Source of the DNA: Comamonadaceae bacterium
Lineage (GTDB): Bacteria > Pseudomonadota > Gammaproteobacteria > Burkholderiales > Burkholderiaceae_C
Direction of reading: 5' to 3'
DNA length: 7,533 bases
Assembly (NCBI GenBank): GCA_947454585.1
Contig: CANGML010000076.1
Coordinates: forward strand, 1 to 7,533
Positions 1 to 4,936 of this stretch are shown here, piece after piece (position 1 is the first letter of the stretch; each line of letters starts with the position of its first letter). The translations under genes were made by a program, and so were the position numbers. The notes under the pieces are model-generated. The model made no database searches. It was not told the DNA's origin and saw only the letters and a list, made by a program, of their open reading frames with translations.

Positions 1-1
1 C

Positions 2-289
2 ACCACCAAAGGCGCCGTCATCGGCGGCTTCTTGGGCCTGATCTCTTCTGTGGCGCTGACCGTGGTGTCGCCCTCTGTGTGGGAAGCCACCCTGGGCAAC
101 CCCAAAGGCTCGGCGTGGTTCCCCTACGCCTCACCTGCCTTGTTCTCGATGACCATCGGCTTCGTGGGCATCTGGCTGTTTTCCATCTTGGACCACAGCG
201 AACAGGCGAAGAAAGAGCGCGCCGCCTTCGCCGCACAACAAGTGCGTTCGGAAACTGGCTATGGGGCTTCTGGCGCATCCGGTCACTGA
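2..289 (+). CDS. actP: Cation/acetate symporter ActP, C-terminal end (5' partial)
   Basis: This is the last 95 codons of a sodium:solute symporter family protein; the rest lies left of the window, so no start is visible. In this family ActP takes up acetate and other short monocarboxylates across the inner membrane using a cation gradient. The visible part has two hydrophobic segments (about residues 4-22 and 45-63). They are joined by a loop with the ActP-like pattern SPSVW, then LGN, then FPY..PALFSM, and are followed by a charged cytoplasmic tail (DHSEQAKKERAAFAAQQ) ending in VRSETGYG. The E. coli ActP tail has the same organisation and a closely similar end (RSQTGFG), which makes the family call firm. 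The gene ends with TGA and is followed by an intrinsic terminator about 40 bases downstream. It converges on the exonuclease gene. A related short-chain monocarboxylate symporter cannot be fully excluded from the tail alone. Confidence 0.9.
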   Translation, partial: TTKGAVIGGFLGLISSVALTVVSPSVWEATLGNPKGSAWFPYASPALFSMTIGFVGIWLFSILDHSEQAKKERAAFAAQQVRSETGYGASGASGH

Positions 290-330
290 GACCTTTGACG
301 GAGTCCTGCGGGGCTCAGTCCTTACGACAA

Positions 331-354
331 CCGAGCATTCGTGCTCGGTTTTTT
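331..354 (+). terminator. Intrinsic terminator of actP, TTCG tetraloop
   Basis: A perfect 7-bp stem, CCGAGCA (331-337) with TGCTCGG (342-348), is closed by a TTCG tetraloop (338-341) and followed directly by six T residues (349-354). This is a textbook Rho-independent terminator on the plus strand, 41 bases past the actP stop. Read on the minus strand the stem is followed only by TTGTCGT, so it is mainly one-directional. A weaker 6-bp stem, GAGTCC with GGGCTC (301-306/311-316, one G-T pair), sits just upstream. Confidence 0.92.
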
Positions 355-383
355 ACGTCTGTCGTTTTCTTCTTTGGCTTAAA

Positions 384-457
384 CGTATGTGGGGCATACA
401 GACGCGGCTTACATCGCTGCGCGACGAATGGCGCCGCATCTGTATGTCCCTCACACG
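384..457. repeat. Hairpin 1 of a twin palindromic element (core in plus orientation)
   Basis: Positions 384-408 can pair with 433-457 over 25 positions, leaving a 24-base loop at 409-432. There are 21 Watson-Crick pairs, one G-T (394/447) and three mismatches (403/438, 390/451, 387/454). The four stem pairs next to the loop (CGGC 405-408 with GCCG 433-436) and the loop together form a 32-base core (405-436). That core recurs, base for base, in reverse complement at 511-542. The loop contains a small inner hairpin, TCGC-TGC-GCGA (414-424). No coding frame or known element was recognised here. It lies between two convergent genes, 3' of both. Confidence 0.8.
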
Positions 458-542
458 GTGTGTTTCGAAAGTTCTTCAAACGATGCGAAGCGAGGTGAGG
501 TAGGCGAATACGGCGCCATTCGTCGCGCAGCGATGTAAGCCG
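405..542. repeat. Perfect 32-bp inverted repeat (405-436 / 511-542) with 74-base spacer
   Basis: The 32 bases at 405-436, starting CGGCTTACATCG and ending ATGGCGCCG, are exactly reverse-complementary to 511-542. The arms are separated by 74 bases (437-510). The two cores can therefore pair with each other in one long stem instead of closing their own hairpins, giving two mutually exclusive folds. Identity stops abruptly at both ends of the 32 bases; outside them only the stem pairing is kept. Nothing else was recognised in 290-588 apart from the actP terminator. Confidence 0.92.
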
Positions 543-568
543 TGTTCGCCTACCTCACCTCGCGCTTC
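487..568. repeat. Hairpin 2 of a twin palindromic element (core in minus orientation)
   Basis: Positions 487-514 pair with 539-568 over 28 base pairs. All are Watson-Crick except one T-G pair (509/544), with a 2-base bulge in the CGCG at 561-564. The loop is 24 bases (515-538). The inner part (511-542) is the exact reverse complement of the core in hairpin 1. The outer stem (AGGTGAGGTAGGCGAA at 493-508 with its complement at 545-560) differs from that of hairpin 1. On the minus strand the hairpin begins about 20 bases after the exonuclease stop codon, so it could protect or end that transcript. It has no T-run after it, so it is not a canonical intrinsic terminator. Confidence 0.85.
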
Positions 569-588
569 AAAGAAGGGAAGTTTAAAAG

Positions 589-1245
589 TCAAGCCCCCCG
601 CAGCTGACGCAACTTAATGAACGCCATGGCCGCCATCACCGCGTCGTTCAACGCATCATGCGCCTCGCGCAGAGGCAACTGCAAATCCGACATCAGTGTG
701 GCAAAGCGCAAATCAATGTTCGGGTTGGTTTGCTGCTCATAGGGCAACATCTGGCGGAATTTGAAATCGTAATAAAGGGCCGACACTTCGATCTTCGGCT
801 GAGGCAACCCCTGGCCCAACAGCGGCCAAATGGCGCGGTTAAGCATCGCCACATCGAACTCTAAAAAGTAGCCCACCAACGGACGACTGCCAATGAAACG
901 CATGAGCTGAAGCATGGCCTCATCAATCGGCAGGCCCTGCGCCACGTCTTGCTCGCGCAAGCGGTGAATACGCACGCTGTCCGCCGACACACCTCGCGCT
1001 GGTCGCACCAACATCTCAAAGCGCTGGCTGGTCATGATTTTGTTGCCCACAATGCGCACGGCACCAATCGAAATGATTTCGTCCGTGCTGACGTTCAAGC
1101 CCGTGGTTTCGCAATCCAGCGATACCCACTCGTTGGGCGGCGGCTTGTCAAACATGAAACGGAACTCGGGCAAGCCTAGGTGATAGATCAACCATTCGCG
1201 CTTGAGCGAGCGCCACCAATGCGTGGGGGAGATGAGCGGTGTCAT
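589..1245 (-). CDS. DnaQ-like (DEDDh) 3'-5' exonuclease
   Basis: This 218-residue protein carries the RNase T/DnaQ-type exonuclease fold. ExoI is visible as DCETTG, giving the metal ligands D44 and E46. ExoII is GYFLEFD with D131. ExoIII is HDALND with H196 and D201, which marks the DEDDh subgroup. These residues bind two metal ions and remove nucleotides from 3' ends of DNA or RNA; which substrate is used here cannot be read from the sequence. It has about 35 extra N-terminal residues with a basic, tryptophan-rich start (WWRSLKREW). It lacks the C-terminal region that binds the polymerase in true PolIII epsilon, so it is probably a stand-alone exonuclease rather than the replicative proofreader. 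Its ATG overlaps the TGA of the upstream DUF294 gene by one base (TGATG), which fixes the start and implies translational coupling. No Shine-Dalgarno site is evident. Confidence 0.88.
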   Translation of the reverse strand: MTPLISPTHWWRSLKREWLIYHLGLPEFRFMFDKPPPNEWVSLDCETTGLNVSTDEIISIGAVRIVGNKIMTSQRFEMLVRPARGVSADSVRIHRLREQDVAQGLPIDEAMLQLMRFIGSRPLVGYFLEFDVAMLNRAIWPLLGQGLPQPKIEVSALYYDFKFRQMLPYEQQTNPNIDLRFATLMSDLQLPLREAHDALNDAVMAAMAFIKLRQLRGA

Positions 1246-3065
1246 CAGAGCGCGTCCAGCTTGAAGCGGCTACGCAACAAGGTTTTGAAATGCTTCACCA
1301 CACCCAGGGCATCGTTGAGCAAGTCGCGCTCCAAGGTAGAGAGCTTGCTGACCTTCACCAAGCCAGAGACTGGGCGCTGCGTTTGGATCTCGGTGAGGCC
1401 TGCACTGAGTTTCAGGCCCATCAAAAAATGCAAGCTCTGCGTGAGGTCTGCCCCCAACGCTGGGGTGATCACTTGGCGGGTGACCAAGGCATCAATTCGC
1501 GCGGTGGTGCTGGTTTCTTGCAAATGCTCGGCCAGCGCTAGGCTGCGTACGCCATGCACCAACGGAAAGATGCCTTCTTTTTTGAGGTGCAAGCCCTGTT
1601 GATCATCCAAACCCAGCCATCGGTTCCACCACCCATGGCTGCTGCCAAAGGCATCGATCGCCGAGGCAAAGCGCGCCAACATGGCATCGTTATCGGTGGC
1701 CAAATGCATGAGTACTTGCTGCGCTTCTTGCAGCAAGCGTGCATCACCACACACGGCATGGGCATCTAAAAAAATAGCCAAGTTCATCAAGCTGTCAGCG
1801 CTGGGCATGAGCACCCATTGTTTGACCATTTGCCCAAAGTCATAGCGTGTCTTGCGCCACATCGGGTTGCTCAGCATGATGTGCCCCGGACATTCCGGGT
1901 AGCCAAAGCTTTGGAGGGCGTGCGAGAACCGCTGACAAATGGCCGCGAGGTCGTCAGGCGGCGTGAAACCGTCACGCAAGATGAGCCCGTTGTCTTGGTC
2001 GGTCTTGAGCAACTGCTCGCCACGCCCTTCACTGCCCATCACAAACAAGCAGCTGTTGGCCACCAAGTCGGGCGGCGCCATCAGCTGCCATGCGCGCTCA
2101 AACAAGCGCGCATTCAAGTCTTGTACCAAACGCGCCATCAAACTGACGCGGGTCCCGCTGCGGTAGAGGGAGGTGACCATGCGGGTAATTTGTTGTGCCG
2201 CTTGCGCCAACCCCTCCACATCCGTCGCAGCCTCGACTTGCACCGCGATCAAGTGCGAGTGGTTCGACAAGAAACTGAACAAATCAAGCGCCTCTAAAAC
2301 ACCCGTCACACGCGCACCATCCAAAACCACGAGGCGGTGAATGCGATGACGCTGCAGGGCCGCTAAGGCATCGCCCACTTGATCTGAGGTTTGAATGGTG
2401 ACGAGATCAAAGTTGGCGAGCGAGCCTGCCGTTTGTTGGCCCAATGGCGTGCCGTTCAAGATGGCACGCTGCAGGGCGGAGGCTGTAAAAACACCCAACC
2501 GTTCAGGCGTTCTGGTCGCGTCGCGAACCAAGACACACTGGGTGCGCTGCGCCTGGAGCACTTGCACCACCGAGCGCACATCGGTATCAAACGCCACAAA
2601 GTGCGCTGGACGGACAAACGCCTCGTCCACACGCGACAGCGTGAGTGATTGCAACTCATGCTGGCTTTGGCGTTGCGACAAAGCGGTGAGCTTGTTACTC
2701 AAGTCTGAAAACAACAAGGCGCCGAAGGTGGCGTTGTCTGCGATCAGGTCGGTCACCGCCTGCCGAGCCAGCTGGTAGGCCACCACCTCTTCTTGGGCGA
2801 CGAATTGATTGCTGGTTTTTCCAGCCACCAAGCCACGCCCATCGAAGGTGTCGTCTGGGCCGTAGGTGGTCATGACCTCATCGCCGTCGTATTGGGTGAC
2901 GTAGCCTTTGATGATGACAAACAAATGGGTGGGGGCCATGCCCACCTCCAAAATGACGTCACCCTCGGGGTAATAAGCGACATCGACACTGTCGCGCACC
3001 AAGCGCTGCTGATCCGGCGTTAAGCAGTCAAAAGGCGATGCAGAAAATTTAAAGGCGTTGGGCAT
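1245..3065 (-). CDS. DUF294 nucleotidyltransferase-like protein with cNMP-like and CBS domains
   Basis: This 606-residue cytoplasmic multidomain protein appears complete. Residues about 10-130 form a cyclic-nucleotide-binding-like beta roll (YYPEGDVILEVG, then HLFVIIKGYV). Residues about 148-275 are a pair of CBS modules, including VLEALDLFSFL. Residues about 300-440 are the DUF294 nucleotidyltransferase-like domain with FVMGSEGRGEQ (342-351) and TDQDNGLI (355-362); D356 and D358 are the likely metal ligands, as in the GlnD-type fold. Residues about 455-600 are the DUF294 C-terminal helical region (KKEGIFPLVHGVRSLAL). Known members are thought to be regulators that sense adenylate-type ligands; the reaction is not established, and the name is a family call only. 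The cNMP domain has QFVA where cAMP receptors have the phosphate-binding arginine (R.A motif). The gene starts 28 bases after the isomerase gene and is coupled to the exonuclease. A weak 5-bp repeat (GGGTC/GACCC) lies in the gap; no clear ribosome site or promoter is seen. Confidence 0.9.
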   Translation of the reverse strand: MPNAFKFSASPFDCLTPDQQRLVRDSVDVAYYPEGDVILEVGMAPTHLFVIIKGYVTQYDGDEVMTTYGPDDTFDGRGLVAGKTSNQFVAQEEVVAYQLARQAVTDLIADNATFGALLFSDLSNKLTALSQRQSQHELQSLTLSRVDEAFVRPAHFVAFDTDVRSVVQVLQAQRTQCVLVRDATRTPERLGVFTASALQRAILNGTPLGQQTAGSLANFDLVTIQTSDQVGDALAALQRHRIHRLVVLDGARVTGVLEALDLFSFLSNHSHLIAVQVEAATDVEGLAQAAQQITRMVTSLYRSGTRVSLMARLVQDLNARLFERAWQLMAPPDLVANSCLFVMGSEGRGEQLLKTDQDNGLILRDGFTPPDDLAAICQRFSHALQSFGYPECPGHIMLSNPMWRKTRYDFGQMVKQWVLMPSADSLMNLAIFLDAHAVCGDARLLQEAQQVLMHLATDNDAMLARFASAIDAFGSSHGWWNRWLGLDDQQGLHLKKEGIFPLVHGVRSLALAEHLQETSTTARIDALVTRQVITPALGADLTQSLHFLMGLKLSAGLTEIQTQRPVSGLVKVSKLSTLERDLLNDALGVVKHFKTLLRSRFKLDAL

Positions 3066-3093
3066 GGGTCACTTTTCAAAGCAAGACCCTCAT

Positions 3094-3726
3094 TCAACGC
3101 CTCACGCCTTGCTGGATGCTTGCGGCGGCATCCCATGTTTGATCAAACCATGCATCGCCATCCAGATAAGCGCGCATCATGGGCAAGGCGTCCAAACCCC
3201 AAAACACTTTGTCGTCCACACAAAAAGTGGGCACACCAAACACCCCACGCGCAATCGCCTCTTGGGTGTTGGCCTTGAGCTGCTCTTTCACCTCTGGCGC
3301 ATCGACCGAGCGCTGAGGGGCCAGCTGCTGCGTCAGGCCCTGCACACGAGCGCTGTCATCCGCGGCTGCACCGCCCTGCCACACATGCTTGAAAATCGAC
3401 TCGCACACATAGCGGTTGGGCTCGCCCTCCGCGCTACAGGCCACCGCCAAACGCAACAGGGCCAGCGGATTGAACGGGTGGGACAGCGGCATGTCCATCG
3501 CCACCCCCAACTGCTTGGCCTGCCACAGCACTTGGCGATAGGTCCATTCCCGCTTACCGGCGATCTCGGCAGGGCCTAATTGGCCATGGTGTTTGAGCAT
3601 GGCCGCAAACAACACGGGTTTGTAGACCATGCGGTGGCTCACGCCCATCAGGCTTTGGGGCAAAGCCTCAAACGCGAGGTACGCGTAGGGCGAAATGACA
3701 TCGAGGTAACAGGTGATGGTTTTCAT
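3094..3726 (-). CDS. 2-hydroxychromene-2-carboxylate isomerase family protein (DsbA-like fold)
   Basis: This 210-residue protein has the kappa-class GST/DsbA-like thioredoxin fold. Residues 7-15 (YLDVISPYA) carry S12 at the position where DsbA has its first active-site cysteine, as in glutathione-dependent isomerases. AEIAGKREW (53-61) and the helical middle (DMPLSHPFNPLALLRL) fit the family. GVFGVPTF (161-168) supplies the cis-proline P166, and VFWGLDAL follows at 174-181. The family includes the enzyme of naphthalene breakdown that interconverts 2-hydroxychromene-2-carboxylate and trans-o-hydroxybenzylidenepyruvate. No other aromatic genes are nearby, so the substrate here is unknown. The frame is open upstream to an ATG at 3762, but the ATG at 3726 is preferred. 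It shares ATGA with the stop of the DUF1289 gene, and the protein then begins right at the first beta strand (MKTITCYLDV). Confidence 0.87.
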   Translation of the reverse strand: MKTITCYLDVISPYAYLAFEALPQSLMGVSHRMVYKPVLFAAMLKHHGQLGPAEIAGKREWTYRQVLWQAKQLGVAMDMPLSHPFNPLALLRLAVACSAEGEPNRYVCESIFKHVWQGGAAADDSARVQGLTQQLAPQRSVDAPEVKEQLKANTQEAIARGVFGVPTFCVDDKVFWGLDALPMMRAYLDGDAWFDQTWDAAASIQQGVRR

Positions 3727-3995
3727 AGGTGTGCCGCCAAACGCTCGCCAATGCGCATCCACACCGCACGCTTTTCATCGACGTTGCATTGCCCCCAATC
3801 GCCGATTTCGTCCAAGGTGCGCCAGCAACCTTCACAGAAGGTCGTGTCCTCTGACAGACGGCAAATCGAGATGCACGGCGACGGCGGCATGTCGTGGCTG
3901 TGCAGCACCCGCTTGGCGTGCGCCGCCAAGCGCTGGTCTGCAGGCGTGAGGCCTTGAGATTTAGGAGTCAGTTCACTTCCACACATGGAGGGCAT
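3723..3995 (-). CDS. DUF1289 small cysteine-motif protein
   Basis: This small cytoplasmic protein is 90 residues with the start chosen here. The DUF1289 motif is clear: SPCISICRL (39-47), then FCEGCWRTLDEIGDWG (53-68). C41, C45, C54 and C57 are spaced like a metal-binding knuckle, and C70 is an extra cysteine. Metal binding is inferred from that spacing; the family's function is not known. It is followed by a short amphipathic helix (EKRAVWMRIGERLA). The start is uncertain. The frame is open to a TTG at 4019 that would overlap the lyase stop as TTGA, and an ATG at 3986 is also possible. None has a good Shine-Dalgarno site. The stop overlaps the isomerase start by 4 nt. The position at the end of a liu-type operon suggests co-expression, not a known role in the pathway. 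Confidence 0.8.
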   Translation of the reverse strand: MPSMCGSELTPKSQGLTPADQRLAAHAKRVLHSHDMPPSPCISICRLSEDTTFCEGCWRTLDEIGDWGQCNVDEKRAVWMRIGERLAAHL

Positions 3996-4015
3996 TGTGA
4001 GCGATGGCGTGAGGA

Positions 4016-4936
4016 TCAAGCAGACCGTTTGTTCAAAACCGCGCGTGACACTGGGGAATTGGGCTGACGCCCCAAGGCCTCGCTGATGTAAACGCCTGCA
4101 TCAATCAGCTTGTCCAGATCAATGCCGGTGTCGATGCCCAAGCCTTGCAGCAGGTACACCACGTCCTCGGTAGCGACATTGCCCGTGGCCCCCTTGGCAT
4201 AAGGGCAGCCGCCGAGGCCCGCTACGGACGATTGGAAATTCCACACCCCCATTTGCAAGGCCGCCAAGGTGTTTGACAGGGCTTGGCCGTAGGTGTCATG
4301 AAAATGGCCCGACACATCGTTGAGCGCGTAGTGTTTGAGTGTGGCCTCCATGGCTGCTTGCACTTTGCGCGGCGTGCCCACACCGATGGTGTCGGCCACA
4401 TCAACGCGCTGCACGCCGATGCTTTTCATCAAGCCTGCCAAATAGCTCACACGCTCGGGGGCCACATCGCCCTCATAGGGGCAGCCCACGGTGCAGCTCA
4501 TCGCGCCGCGTACCGAGATGCCTGCATCGCGGGCGGCTTTGACGACGGGCGCAAAACGCTCGATGCTTTCGGCAATCGAGCAATTGATGTTCTTCTGGCT
4601 GAAGGCCTCGCTGGCGGCGCCGAACACCACGATCTCGTCAGGCAAGGTTTTAAAGGCGGCTTCAAAACCTTGCAGATTGGGTGTGAGCACCGAGTAGCGC
4701 ACACCGGCTTCGCGGTGAATACCCGCCATCACCTCGGCGTTGTCGGCCATTTGTGGCACCCATTTGGGTGACACAAAACTGGTGACTTCGATCTCTTTCA
4801 AACCCGCGGCTTGCAAGCGATGCACCAGTTCCACCTTGACAGCGGCAGGCACCGCCTGCTTTTCGTTTTGCAGGCCGTCACGCGGGCCCACATCTATCAA
4901 CCGCACGCGGTGCGGCAAAGAGGTCAACATGGTCAT
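4016..4936 (-). CDS. mvaB: Hydroxymethylglutaryl-CoA lyase
   Basis: This 306-residue enzyme of the HMGL/DRE-TIM family splits 3-hydroxy-3-methylglutaryl-CoA into acetyl-CoA and acetoacetate, the last step of leucine/isovalerate degradation. Visible landmarks are DVGPRDGLQNE (15-25, with R19 and the metal ligand D20), EVTSFVSPKWVPQMAD (50-65), VADTIGVGTP (180-189) and GHFHDTYG (210-217, metal ligands H211 and H213). The signature loop GLGGCPYAKGATGNVATEDV (240-259) carries the catalytic cysteine C244. All expected catalytic residues are present and the length is normal for the bacterial family (about 300). The ATG overlaps the TGA of the carboxylase alpha-subunit gene as ATGA, fixing the start and implying coupled translation. 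Equivalent genes in liu clusters are called liuE. Confidence 0.95.
   Translation of the reverse strand: MTMLTSLPHRVRLIDVGPRDGLQNEKQAVPAAVKVELVHRLQAAGLKEIEVTSFVSPKWVPQMADNAEVMAGIHREAGVRYSVLTPNLQGFEAAFKTLPDEIVVFGAASEAFSQKNINCSIAESIERFAPVVKAARDAGISVRGAMSCTVGCPYEGDVAPERVSYLAGLMKSIGVQRVDVADTIGVGTPRKVQAAMEATLKHYALNDVSGHFHDTYGQALSNTLAALQMGVWNFQSSVAGLGGCPYAKGATGNVATEDVVYLLQGLGIDTGIDLDKLIDAGVYISEALGRQPNSPVSRAVLNKRSA

Noticed and set aside
452..462. Small palindrome CACACGGTGTG between the two hairpins
   Set aside because: An 11-base odd palindrome with no second copy. It overlaps the outer stem of hairpin 1 and could easily be chance, so no operator was called.
79..503. Open frames running through the end of actP into the intergenic hairpins (79-498 and 261-503)
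   Set aside because: They overlap actP in another frame, cross its terminator and the palindromes, and give arginine- and cysteine-rich translations with no recognisable family.
384..568. Possible CRISPR array, IS remnant or integron attC pair
   Set aside because: There are only two copies, in opposite orientation and without regular spacers. No transposase or integrase, target duplication or attC core boxes are visible. The element is kept as an unclassified twin palindrome instead.
3066..3089. Short inverted repeat GGGTC...GACCC in front of the DUF294 gene
   Set aside because: Only 5 bp with a 14-base loop, which is expected by chance at this GC content. It is not enough to call a terminator or operator.
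3727..3762. Upstream extension of the isomerase gene to an ATG at 3762
   Set aside because: The extra 12 residues precede the first strand of the fold and lie inside the DUF1289 gene. The ATGA overlap at 3723-3726 gives a better start.
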